Shown piece by piece: positions 1 through 6,040 of a DNA stretch of 11,673 nucleotides. The stretch's first letter is position 1; each line of letters opens with the position of its first letter. Under the pieces are notes generated by a model. The model saw nothing but the letters and a program-made list of their open reading frames with translations. It made no database searches and had not been told where the DNA came from. The translations under genes and the position numbers were made by a program. The DNA is taken from assembly GCA_013811805.1 (NCBI GenBank), contig JACCUM010000291.1, forward strand, positions 1 to 11,673, written 5' to 3'. The DNA is from Geodermatophilaceae bacterium (GTDB lineage: Bacteria > Actinomycetota > Actinomycetes > Mycobacteriales > Geodermatophilaceae).

Positions 1-57
1 GAAGTCAGCATGCCGGTCCTCGCCCGCGTCGACCCATTCCTGGGCGAAGTGAACCAC
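1..57 (-). CDS. possible 5' end of a minus-strand gene running off the left edge
   Basis: From a GTG at 57-55 the minus strand reads VVHFAQEWVDAGEDRHADF up to the window edge, with codon choice like a real actinobacterial gene. The reading continues upstream without a stop as ...TESTTPGRPTGRS, so the true start may lie near 99, but no ATG or GTG is seen there. I do not recognise the family. Only 19 to 33 codons are visible, so this is a weak call. Confidence 0.3.
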   Translation of the reverse strand, partial: MVHFAQEWVDAGEDRHADF

Positions 58-171
58 GGAGCGCCCCGTCGGACGGCCGGGAGTGGTGCTCTCTGTGACC
101 GGGCGAAATCGAGCGGCTGCGAGCCGATATGGCCCCGTGACCGGACTAGAGGGTCGCTGAAGTCTAAGCCA

Positions 172-198
172 GATTCCGGATGCCGATCGTCCGGAATC
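172..198. terminator. 9-bp perfect inverted repeat downstream of the SnoaL-like gene
   Basis: GATTCCGGA (172-180) and TCCGGAATC (190-198) are exact reverse complements around a 9-nt loop. The hairpin lies 24 nt past the stop codon of the minus-strand gene ending at 222, where a terminator would be expected. No T-tract follows on the minus strand, so it would be an atypical intrinsic terminator of the kind often seen in GC-rich bacteria, or an mRNA 3'-end stabiliser. Confidence 0.5.
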
Positions 199-221
199 CG
201 ACTTGCAGTCCCGTGGCTCGG

Positions 222-659
222 TCAGGTGGTTTGACTGTCGGCGTCGCCGGCCAATCTCGCGAACCCGGCGACAACCTTGGGTCCGATGACGTCTGCGAAG
301 GCCTGTCCCCCAGACAACGGCCGGACCATCAGAACTACCTGATCGACCAAGCCCTCGGGATCCAGGTGGACATGCTGAAAGCCCTGGATGTCACGGTCGC
401 CGATCCGGGCGTCGAAGACCAGGGCGAGGCTGCTCTTCCCCTGCAGGGTGTCGACGTATCGGAAATCCTCGTAGGTGTCCAGGACTGCCGTAAACAGCAC
501 CCGACCGGCGGCCGAGCCGTTGAACGGTCGGTGGGCGACCGGACTGTGGATGATCACGTCGGGGGACAACGCGGAAACCAGTGCCTCCAGATCCTTCGTC
601 TCGAATGCCCGGCGCACGTTGTCGGCGACGGTAGAGTGGTCTATGTGATGAATAGTCAT
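222..659 (-). CDS. SnoaL-like / NTF2-fold protein
   Basis: A 145-residue protein that looks like a complete single NTF2-like (SnoaL-like) domain. The N-terminal helix pattern (NVRRAFETKDLEALVSALSP) is followed by DVIIHSPVAHRPFNG and DTYEDFRYVDTLQGK, typical of the cone-shaped NTF2 fold used by small polyketide-cyclase-like and ester-cyclase-like enzymes. No substrate can be assigned. The ATG at 659-657 starts the domain cleanly; upstream in-frame codons look non-coding and no Shine-Dalgarno sequence precedes it, so translation may be leaderless. It diverges from the PadR gene at 689, and a perfect inverted repeat (651-672) covers its start codon, so repression by that PadR protein is likely. 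The gene looks intact. Confidence 0.82.
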   Translation of the reverse strand: MTIHHIDHSTVADNVRRAFETKDLEALVSALSPDVIIHSPVAHRPFNGSAAGRVLFTAVLDTYEDFRYVDTLQGKSSLALVFDARIGDRDIQGFQHVHLDPEGLVDQVVLMVRPLSGGQAFADVIGPKVVAGFARLAGDADSQTT

Positions 660-672
660 GCAATTGACTATT
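651..672. promoter_or_regulatory. candidate PadR operator between divergent genes
   Basis: AATAGTCA (651-658), spacer TGCAAT, then TGACTATT (665-672): a perfect 8-bp inverted repeat. It overlaps the start codon of the SnoaL-like gene (657-659) and ends 6 nt before the GAGGAG ribosome site of the PadR gene. PadR regulators commonly bind dyad sites in the intergenic region shared with the gene they control. A protein bound here could block both genes. Confidence 0.7.
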
Positions 673-688
673 ACGGACGAGGAGAACA

Positions 689-1252
689 ATGTCCATACGT
701 CATGCCGTATTGGCTGCCCTGCTGGAAGGCGAGGCCTCTGGGTACGATCTCGCCAAACGTTTCGACGTGTCTGTGGCGAACTTCTGGCACGCATCGCCCC
801 AGCAGCTCTACGCCGAACTTCCACGCCTGGAAGCAGCCGGATTGATCAGTGGGCAGACCGTGCGGCAGCAAGGGCGACCGGACAAGCGTGTCTACCGTCT
901 CAGCGGGCAGGGCAGTGACGAACTGGCTGCCTTCGTGTCGTCGCCGTCGCGGCCAACTGCTATCCGCGACGATCTGATGGTCAAGGTGCAGGCGGCTGAG
1001 GTCGCGGACTCAGCGCCGTTGATCGCCGCCTTGGAGGAACGCGCTGGGCACGCCGAGCGTCGCAGTGCGCTCTACCAGCAGCTTCTGGACGCAATGTTGG
1101 CTGGCCGGTCCGAGCGGGACTACCTGAGGGTGGCCGACCGAGTAGGCCCGTACCTGACCTGTGTGCGCGGGCGAACATTCGAGCAGGAGAATCTCAGCTG
1201 GTACCGCTGGACGGCCGAGACCTTGCAAGCCCGCCGAGATTCGGTCAGCTGA
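689..1252 (+). CDS. PadR-family transcriptional regulator
   Basis: A 187-residue protein starting at ATG 689, preceded by GAGGAG at 679-684. The N-terminus (SIRHAVLAALLEGEASGYDLAKRF, about residues 2-25) and the following YAELPRLEAAGLI plus a wing near residues 55-70 (GRPDKRVYRLS) are the PadR winged-helix DNA-binding domain. The C-terminal half (about 90-180) is a helical dimerisation domain that includes LEERAGHAERRSALYQQLLD, as in the Vir_act_alpha_C type. Length fits this PadR subgroup. It is divergently paired with the SnoaL-like gene, and the inverted repeat at 651-672 is the likely operator for both, giving autoregulation. The inducer is unknown. Confidence 0.9.
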   Translation: MSIRHAVLAALLEGEASGYDLAKRFDVSVANFWHASPQQLYAELPRLEAAGLISGQTVRQQGRPDKRVYRLSGQGSDELAAFVSSPSRPTAIRDDLMVKVQAAEVADSAPLIAALEERAGHAERRSALYQQLLDAMLAGRSERDYLRVADRVGPYLTCVRGRTFEQENLSWYRWTAETLQARRDSVS

Positions 1253-1275
1253 CCATTCCCGTACTGTCGCCAGTG

Positions 1276-1466
1276 GTGAACAGCGAGAACCAGACCGCCG
1301 ATCGGTGGATCCCACCTGGACGGCGCGGTCAACGTGCGCGACCTCGGCGGCCTGCGGACTGACGACGGCCGGACGACTCTGCCCCGACGGCTCCTGCGGG
1401 CCGACAACCTGCAGGATTTGTCCGAGGCCGACGTCCGCTTGCTGGTCGACGACTTCGGCGTACGCC
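1276..1466 (+). pseudogene. 5' fragment of a tyrosine-phosphatase-like gene
   Basis: Reading from GTG 1276 gives VNSENQTADRWI; shifting by one base at the CCC run (1311-1313) gives HLDGAVNVRDLGGLRTDDGR and then LLRADNLQDLSEADVRLLVD. That is the N-terminal signature of the bacterial tyrosine/serine phosphatase family (Y_phosphatase3), in which NxRDLGG leads the domain and the HCxxGxxR active site lies near residue 150. Here the resemblance stops at about 1463 (DDFGVR) and no HCxxGxxR segment follows, so the catalytic part is missing. There is therefore a one-base insertion plus loss of about two thirds of the gene. It follows the PadR stop by 23 nt. Not functional as read. Confidence 0.65.
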
Positions 1467-1659
1467 AGGCACACGCCGAGGAAGTCGCGACGAGGATCAC
1501 GCGGTTGCGGTCGAACACGGTGAACACCCGTACCTGTTGCGCGGCTAACTCCTCGAGGACCGGATCGGCCGCCCCCCGGTCCAGAACTCGGTACGTAGGT
1601 CCGCTCCCTCCCGACCGGGCCCAGCCGAAGGCGTCGACAACGATCAGCGGCGCCTTCAC
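1467..1659 (-). pseudogene. unidentified minus-strand gene fragment
   Basis: The minus strand from GTG 1659-1657 reads VKAPLIVVDAFGWARSGG, then TYRVLDRGAADPVLEELAAQ and QVRVFTVFDRNRVILVATS. Codon use is that of a real GC-rich gene, and hydrophobic and charged residues alternate as in a folded domain. The sensible reading ends at the palindrome at 1457-1466, where it meets the truncated phosphatase gene from the other side. I do not recognise the family. No ribosome site precedes the GTG, and its 5' end lies next to the GrpB gene start. It could be an overlapping artefact. Confidence 0.33.
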
Positions 1660-1692
1660 GTGCCGGGAAACACCGCGTACGACAATGATGGG

Positions 1693-2328
1693 GTGACGGA
1701 CTGGCCAGCATGGGCAACCGAACCGGTCCGGGTGCTTCCGCCCGACGAAGCGTGGCTGGTGCGCGGTGAGCGGCAGTGCCGACGGCTTGACACAGTGCTC
1801 GCCGCGTACCTCCTCGCGCCGGTCGAGCACGTCGGCTCGACCGCCGTGCCAGGGCTGCCCGCGAAACCGATCCTTGACCTGCAGGCCGCCGTGGCGGACC
1901 TGGGTCTTGCGGGCGACGTGGCAGCGTTGCTGGGCCGTGACGGGTGGCACTACGTACCGCCCGAGCTTGACAACCGGCCCTGGCGGCGCTTCCTCGTCAA
2001 GGTCGAGGGCGGACACCGTGTCGCGCATCTTCACCTGCTGAGGCTGGGCCACCATCGCTGGCATCAGCAGCTGGTCTTCCGCGACGCGCTGCGCAACGAC
2101 CTTGCGCTGCTGCGTCAGTACGCGGCGCTGAAGGCGTCTCTGGCCGCGGAGCACGCTGAGGACCGGGAGGCCTACACAGAAGGCAAGGCCGAGTTCGTCG
2201 CAGCGGTCATGCGTGAGCTGACGCCGGAGCAGGCCCGGCCATCAATCGTTGAACCGGTTGACATTATTCCGGCAGCGCGTTGGCCGGCGCATAGAGCGGC
2301 CGATGGTAATCCTGCTGGAGCCCTATAG
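1693..2328 (+). CDS. GrpB family (UPF0157) nucleotidyltransferase-fold protein
   Basis: A 211-residue protein from GTG 1693. The signature VEHVGSTAVPGLPAKPILDL (about residues 44-63) contains the G-S motif and downstream acid of the GrpB nucleotidyltransferase-like fold. The second signature follows at about 112-170: HLHLLRLGHHRWHQQLVFRD and YAALKASLA...YTEGKAEFV. Family members are typically about 170-190 residues and have no firmly established reaction. The roughly 30 residues after TPEQAR look unconserved and may be an added tail after loss of the original stop. The frame is also open from a GTG at 1660, which adds 11 residues, but neither start has a good ribosome site. The reading frame is intact although both flanks are degraded. 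Confidence 0.85.
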   Translation: MTDWPAWATEPVRVLPPDEAWLVRGERQCRRLDTVLAAYLLAPVEHVGSTAVPGLPAKPILDLQAAVADLGLAGDVAALLGRDGWHYVPPELDNRPWRRFLVKVEGGHRVAHLHLLRLGHHRWHQQLVFRDALRNDLALLRQYAALKASLAAEHAEDREAYTEGKAEFVAAVMRELTPEQARPSIVEPVDIIPAARWPAHRAADGNPAGAL

Positions 2329-2843
2329 CTCCGAAAGATTCACGCGTCGTTCTGGGGAGGGTTGTGAGACACAGACTCTAATCTCTTCGCCCCTCGCTAG
2401 ACCCGGTAACTGCGGTACCCCTCGACGATCGATAACGGCGGGCGCGCGCAGCTCATGCGCGGCGACCACGACGCCGGCCGGCGAGCGGTCCAATGTCCAG
2501 ACCAGGGGGAGGACCGCGGCCCAGACAGCGAAAGGACCGACTAGGGGCCCGGTCCGAGCTGGGCCAGCGCCGCGCGACCTGTGCTCGTACCTGCCCGGAG
2601 CAAGGCCGAGGAGCGCATTGACGTCGGCATGCGCGAGATGCGTTCCGGCCAACTGCCCGCTGGCGGGTCACCTTCGGTGACGCGGTTGCGGCCGGTGGCA
2701 ACGACTGTCCCGGCCGGGTCTACGACAACTGCCCCAATCGCGACGCTGCCGGCCCGATGTGACTGCCAGCCGAGCTGGAAACATTGCCGCCACGGTTCAG
2801 GCAACCTCGCCCAAGCGGAGGTGAAACCCGAGGCCGCGTCCAT
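2323..2843 (-). pseudogene. cytidine/nucleoside deaminase-like pseudogene
   Basis: From ATG 2843-2841 the minus strand reads MDAASGFTSAWARLPEPWR, then SHRAGSVAIGAVVVDPAGTV and ATGRNRVTEG, the N-terminal part of a CMP/dCMP-type zinc deaminase. A one-base deletion near 2655 moves the frame. The next frame gives QLAGTHLAHADVNALLGLAPG, which carries the zinc-binding HA(E/D)xN motif, here HADVN. The PCxxC zinc motif that should follow some 25-35 residues later is absent in all three minus frames. The sequence passes directly to a tail-like segment (GPLVGPFAVWAAVLPLVW), so the catalytic middle also seems deleted. Two lesions make a functional deaminase unlikely. The exact 3' limit is uncertain. Confidence 0.68.
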
Positions 2844-2926
2844 TCGCTCAGACTGCCCGACGAGTGCACACCCTCCAAGGGCGCACCGCAGCGTCACATC
2901 GCGGACTCTGACTGCCCGCGTGCCTC

Positions 2927-3460
2927 CTACTCGGCTCGTCCTTTCTCGTACCAGTCGAGCACGCGCAAGGCGCGGAAGGGTGATCCAGCACTCGGTGTGC
3001 CCTCCCCTTCGTCCAGGTCGAAGTGCACCTCCCCGGGATGCGAATTCTCGAGCAGCCATCGGCCGTCAACACCGCGCTTCTGCACGACCAACCGGATTGC
3101 CTCGGCGCACCGGTCGTCGGGCTCGACGCCCGCGCTGCACAAATAGTCCAGGCCCCGCAGCACGTCGTAGAAGTATCGGGGTGGGAAAGCGAACAGGCTT
3201 CAGCTGGGATCTATCAGCTCACCGGTGGACAGCCGCCGCAGCATTCCTCGCTTGAGGAGATACTCCGCTCCGTGGTGCCTTGCTTCGGCCACGTCGGCTG
3301 ACTCACCGGTGGCTCGTTCGTGCTCGAGCAGCCCCTCGAGGACGTCGATCGTGGTGTTGAAAGACGAGCGCGTGGACCCGTTCTCCGCTTCGCAATTCCA
3401 ACCGCCGTCGGTCAGTTGTTCGTTAAGCAGTCGGTCGACTATCCCCTGCACGTCCTCGCC
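2927..3460 (-). pseudogene. C-terminal part of a squalene-hopene-cyclase/prenyltransferase-like gene, with nonsense codon
   Basis: The minus strand reads GEDVQGIVDRLLNEQLTDGG, then WNCEAENGSTRSSFNTTIDVLEGLL, the DGGW-type repeats of the terpene-cyclase/prenyltransferase alpha-alpha barrel. The frame meets TGA at 3202-3200 right after LIDPS and continues in the same frame as SLFAFPPRYFYDVLRGLDYL, then VDGRWLLENSHPGEVHFDLD, to a natural TAG at 2929-2927. Related proteins usually have Trp at the TGA position, so TGG to TGA is the simplest reading. The 5' part is missing: similarity starts near 3460, just past the stop of the VOC gene. So the gene is both truncated and interrupted. It lies 83 nt before the deaminase pseudogene on the same strand. 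Confidence 0.72.
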
Positions 3461-3507
3461 AGGAGGGCCAGACTCGCGGATGCGGGAGCGCTCGCAGCCG
3501 GGGGCGA

Positions 3508-3891
3508 TCAGTCCTCGTCCAGGCAGAGACAGAACGGGTGGCCTGCTGGGTCGAAAAGCACGCGGACGTTCTCCTGCGGTTGGTCCTTAGCGACTGTTGC
3601 TCCGAGGGCGAGCGCCTCAGCGACCGCGGAATCGAGGTCGCCGACCTGAAAGTCGAAGTGCATCATCGGACGCTGTTCCCCGGCTACGGGCGGCCAAACG
3701 GGAGGCTGGTAGTCGGTTGCCTGCTGGAACACGATGTAGATGGACCCCTGGGGCGCGGCGAGGATGGCCGTTCCCGGTTCCTCGTGGCCGATGGGCCAAC
3801 CGAGCAGTTGGGAGTAAAACTTCGCCAAATTACCCGGGTCCGGCGCTTCGATAGCGGTTCCCCACCACATGCCGTCCGTTCGAGAGCGCAC
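3508..3891 (-). CDS. VOC (glyoxalase/bleomycin-resistance fold) protein
   Basis: A 127-residue protein from GTG 3891-3889. MWWGTAIEAPDPGNLAKFYS and LLGWPIGHEEPGTAILAAP form the first beta-alpha-beta-beta-beta module; PMMHFDFQVGDLDSAVAEAL and the end VLFDPAGHPFCLCLDED form the second. This is the single-chain VOC layout of small actinobacterial glyoxalase/dioxygenase-superfamily proteins of unknown substrate. Candidate metal-side residues are His71 or His78 region of module two and Asp/His of DPAGHPF. An ATG at 3870-3868 is a possible later start, but RSRTDG before it looks family-like, so the GTG is preferred. It lies downstream of the molybdopterin gene on the same strand, 127 nt apart. A palindrome at 3952-3963 lies upstream. 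The frame is intact. Confidence 0.83.
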   Translation of the reverse strand: MRSRTDGMWWGTAIEAPDPGNLAKFYSQLLGWPIGHEEPGTAILAAPQGSIYIVFQQATDYQPPVWPPVAGEQRPMMHFDFQVGDLDSAVAEALALGATVAKDQPQENVRVLFDPAGHPFCLCLDED

Positions 3892-3944
3892 GCTCTGACC
3901 CTGTCGCACTTGCTCAACCACGTCCAGGGATGCGCACTGTGCCG

Positions 3945-3972
3945 CTGTCGCGGTCGCGCGACCCTGTCGCGG
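3945..3972. promoter_or_regulatory. 12-bp palindrome flanked by direct repeats, upstream of the VOC gene
   Basis: GGTCGCGCGACC (3952-3963) is a perfect palindrome. It is flanked by two copies of CTGTCGCGG (3945-3953 and 3964-3972), and CTGTCGC occurs again at 3901-3907. The site lies between the stop of the molybdopterin gene (4019) and the start of the VOC gene (3891), both minus strand. It could be an operator for the VOC gene or part of a transcript end. CG-rich palindromes also arise by chance in such DNA. Confidence 0.35.
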
Positions 3973-4018
3973 AGGCTTGCACGTCCCGGTTGCGGTTCCT
4001 GTTGTCGGCGGGGACCGG

Positions 4019-4747
4019 TCATCGTGGCTGCGGCCGGCTGCGAACGTCCCGGCGGCGGCCCCAGGTGATGACGAACGCGATCGTGGCGCGGTAAGGGCGA
4101 CGCAACAACCATGCGGGAAGGTAGCGATGACGCTCCTCTTCCCAGACCCGCGCCCTGGGATGGGGGCCGAGCAGCCGCAGCACCGACTTGTGGATGCCCT
4201 TCGGCTCGGCGGTGTGGACCTCGATGCGGCAGAGGTGCTTGGTACTGACATAGCCGTACTGCCTGGGGCTGACCAATCTCGCCGGCGCCCCATGGTCACC
4301 GGACAGCGGGCGGCCGTCGAGTCGATCCGCGATCAGCACATCATCAGCCAGGGCGTCCTCGATCGACAGCACCGAGCGCCAGCCGTCGAGGCCGCGACAC
4401 ACGACATGGGTGACCGAGATCCCGGGCCGCAGTGCCGGCTCGATGAGCGTCCGATACACCGTCTTGAACGGAACCCCCTCCCAGCGGAGATGGGTGGCCG
4501 ACCAGCCGGCCACGCAGTGAAAATCGGCTGTGAGCTCTCGCCGGGGCAAGGTCGCAAGACTGGCAAGTGGTACGTCGAACGCGTCGGTCACCGCCGCCCC
4601 GCGGATGTTGATGACCGATTTGATGGGGACGGGAGGGGCCGGTCGGGAAAGGTTCGCACCGAAGCGCGGGAACCCGTCGATCAGGCGCTGGCCCGGCGGC
4701 AGCGTCACCCCGGATGCTGCATGATGATTCCTCGATCTATACGCCAT
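4019..4747 (-). CDS. sulfite-oxidase-fold molybdopterin-binding oxidoreductase
   Basis: A 242-residue cytoplasmic protein with the oxidoreductase molybdopterin-binding domain. Cys78 in ADFHCVAGW is at the position of the Mo-ligating cysteine of the family, followed by THLRWEGVPFKTV. The later block HGAPARLVSPRQYGYVSTKHLCRIE (about 152-176) matches the GxPxRLxxPxxYGYKxxKW cofactor-side motif. No twin-arginine signal or membrane helix is visible, unlike the periplasmic MsrP/YedY types. The substrate is unknown. The start ATG 4747-4745 has no ribosome site but sits 7 nt after a near-consensus -10, so the mRNA is probably leaderless. It diverges from the TetR gene and is probably controlled by it. 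Intact. Confidence 0.86.
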   Translation of the reverse strand: MAYRSRNHHAASGVTLPPGQRLIDGFPRFGANLSRPAPPVPIKSVINIRGAAVTDAFDVPLASLATLPRRELTADFHCVAGWSATHLRWEGVPFKTVYRTLIEPALRPGISVTHVVCRGLDGWRSVLSIEDALADDVLIADRLDGRPLSGDHGAPARLVSPRQYGYVSTKHLCRIEVHTAEPKGIHKSVLRLLGPHPRARVWEEERHRYLPAWLLRRPYRATIAFVITWGRRRDVRSRPQPR

Positions 4748-4754
4748 CGTATGG

Positions 4755-4783
4755 ATGTTAGGAAGGTCGCTTGCATCTGTCAA
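4755..4783 (-). promoter_or_regulatory. promoter of the molybdopterin oxidoreductase gene (leaderless)
   Basis: On the minus strand: TTGACA (4783-4778), exactly 17 bp, TAACAT (4760-4755), then 7 nt to the ATG at 4747. The -35 is a perfect housekeeping-sigma consensus and the -10 fits TANNNT. Transcription would begin at or next to the A of the start codon, giving a leaderless message, which matches the lack of a ribosome site. Confidence 0.75.
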
Positions 4784-4799
4784 TACGGTGCCGTACAGA
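4771..4799 (+). promoter_or_regulatory. candidate TetR gene promoter
   Basis: TTGCAT (4771-4776), 17 bp, TACAGA (4794-4799), then 6 nt to the GTG at 4806. The hexamers are weaker than those of the opposing promoter, but the spacing is ideal and again predicts a leaderless transcript. It interlocks with the opposing promoter: its spacer contains the other's -35 element. Confidence 0.42.
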
Positions 4800-4800
4800 T
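4775..4800. promoter_or_regulatory. candidate TetR operator (nested inverted repeats)
   Basis: TACGG-TG-CCGTA at 4784-4795 is a 12-bp dyad with a 2-bp centre. An outer pair, ATCTGT (4775-4780) and ACAGAT (4795-4800), is also complementary but centred slightly differently. The site covers the spacer of the TetR promoter and touches the -35 of the oxidoreductase promoter, so one bound dimer could repress both. Confidence 0.6.
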
Positions 4801-4805
4801 ATGCC

Positions 4806-5360
4806 GTGGCCAACGTCCGGACTCCACGCAGCGCCTGGGTCGACGCGGCACTGCGGGCCCTGGCGGCGGGCGGCCCGGATGCCGTACGGGTGGAGGCGCT
4901 GGCCGTCTCCCTCGGGGTCTCCAAGGGCGGCTTCTACTGGCACTTCACCGATCGTCAGGCGCTGCTCGATGAGATGCTCGACTCCTGGGAGAAGGCCATG
5001 GTCGACGACGTCATCGCCCGCGTCGAGAGCCAGCCGGCCGACGCGCGAGCCAAGGTGCAGCTCCTGTTCGATCTGGCTCCGTCGGCCGATTTTGCCGTAG
5101 AGCTGGCACTGCGGGACTGGTCGCGGCGCGACAAAGAGGTCGGGAGACGACTGCGCCGGGTCGACAACCGACGCCTGGAATGGTTGCGCTCATTGTTCGG
5201 GCAGTTCTGCGCTGACGAGAACGATGTGGAGGCCCGCAGCTTGCTGGCTTACACGTTGCTGATCGGCAGCTACTTCATCGCAGCGCAGCACGGGAACAAG
5301 ACCCGGGCCCACATGCTGCAGCTCGCGGTCGACCGACTGCTCAGCGAATCGTGGGACTGA
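4806..5360 (+). CDS. TetR-family transcriptional regulator
   Basis: A 184-residue protein. The N-terminal helix-turn-helix is at about residues 9-50: WVDAALRALAAGGPDAVRVE, then ALAVSLGVSKGGFYWHFTDR, the canonical TetR recognition helix region (SKGGFYWHF). The rest is the helical ligand-binding domain, with LRDWSRRDKEVGRRLRRVD and a C-terminal dimer helix region. The frame is open upstream to 4755, but GTG 4806 is preferred because the domain starts there and a -10-like element lies 6 nt before it. It diverges from the molybdopterin oxidoreductase, with a dyad site in the shared promoter region. Intact; ligand unknown. Confidence 0.88.
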   Translation: MANVRTPRSAWVDAALRALAAGGPDAVRVEALAVSLGVSKGGFYWHFTDRQALLDEMLDSWEKAMVDDVIARVESQPADARAKVQLLFDLAPSADFAVELALRDWSRRDKEVGRRLRRVDNRRLEWLRSLFGQFCADENDVEARSLLAYTLLIGSYFIAAQHGNKTRAHMLQLAVDRLLSESWD

Positions 5361-5364
5361 CAGG

Positions 5365-5961
5365 TCACCGGGTTTTCTGCCCCCTAGCCGATCCGGTACG
5401 GAGGTGCACGCGCTCACCCTGCCTGCCGAACAGCGTCAGGTACTCCACCGCTTGGGTGCCGGCGTTGCCGAACCAGTGCGGTACGCGCGTGTCGAACTCG
5501 GCGGCTTCCCCCCGGCCCAGGACGAGGTCGTGCTCACCCAGGACCAGTCGGAGTCGACCGCTCAGGACGTACAGCCATTCGTTGCCCTCGTGAGTCTGGA
5601 GCTTCGGCTGCTGCTTCGACGGCCCGGCCGGCAGGACCATCTTGTACGCCTGGAGCGGTCCGGGTTGCTGGGTCAGCGGTACGACGGTCATGCCGTGCAG
5701 GTTTCTGGGGGTGAGATGCACCCGAGGGTCGCCGGTCGGCGGGGCGCCCACCAGTTCGTCCAGCGGGACTCGGTGCGCACGGGCCAGCGGCAGGAGCAGT
5801 TCCAGGCTGGGCCGCCGGTGTCCGGACTCGAGCCGGGACAGCGTGCTGACCGAGATCCCGGTGGCTGCGGATAGGCCGGCGAGCGTCTCCTGCCGTTGTT
5901 GCCGCAGCGTCCGCAGCCGCGGTCCTACGGCGTCGAGCACATCGTTCGTCTCCACTGTCAT
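5365..5961 (-). CDS. XRE-cupin transcriptional regulator
   Basis: A 198-residue protein starting at ATG 5961-5959. Residues about 13-70 are a Cro/C1-type helix-turn-helix (LRTLRQQRQETLAGLSAATG, ISVSTLSRLESGHRRPSLE). Residues about 115-185 are a cupin barrel with HEGNEWLYVLSGRLRL and a second strand pair ending VPHWFGNAG. The class senses small molecules through the cupin and often controls adjacent catabolic or stress genes. It diverges from the flavoprotein gene at 6041, and TTGNCAA-type repeats lie in the gap. Its stop is 5 nt from the TetR stop, so the two genes converge without room for a long terminator. Intact. An extension to a TTG at 5985 is possible but less likely. Confidence 0.88.
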   Translation of the reverse strand: MTVETNDVLDAVGPRLRTLRQQRQETLAGLSAATGISVSTLSRLESGHRRPSLELLLPLARAHRVPLDELVGAPPTGDPRVHLTPRNLHGMTVVPLTQQPGPLQAYKMVLPAGPSKQQPKLQTHEGNEWLYVLSGRLRLVLGEHDLVLGRGEAAEFDTRVPHWFGNAGTQAVEYLTLFGRQGERVHLRTGSARGQKTR

Positions 5962-5969
5962 TCCAAGAG

Positions 5970-5998
5970 TTTGCCGGATTGGCAACTTTGTTTGTCAA
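5970..5998. promoter_or_regulatory. candidate operator/promoter of the XRE-cupin / flavoprotein pair
   Basis: TTGCC (5971-5975) and GGCAA (5981-5985) form a 5-bp dyad. TTGGCAA (5979-5985) and TTGTCAA (5992-5998) repeat with a 13-bp step. On the minus strand the latter supplies a perfect TTGACA -35 for the regulator gene, although no good -10 follows at the normal distance. Binding by the XRE-cupin protein here would regulate both genes. Confidence 0.42.
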
Positions 5999-6023
5999 GA
6001 TGGCGGCCTCCGGTGCATGGTGC

Positions 6024-6032
6024 AGGGGGAGG
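6024..6032 (+). promoter_or_regulatory. ribosome binding site that sets the flavoprotein start
   Basis: AGGGGGAGG lies 8 nt before GTG 6041. An ATG at 6017 in the same frame precedes this site and has no ribosome site of its own, so the GTG is the better start. Confidence 0.7.
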
Positions 6033-6040
6033 TGGTCACC

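Noticed and set aside
1120..2154. 344-residue open frame on the minus strand
   Set aside because: Its middle part overlaps the GrpB gene antisense and reads as a GC-rich shadow frame; only the 1467-1659 portion looks like protein and is listed as a fragment.
3977..4972. 331-residue plus-strand open frame
   Set aside because: It is the complement of the molybdopterin gene, whose motifs are clear on the minus strand.
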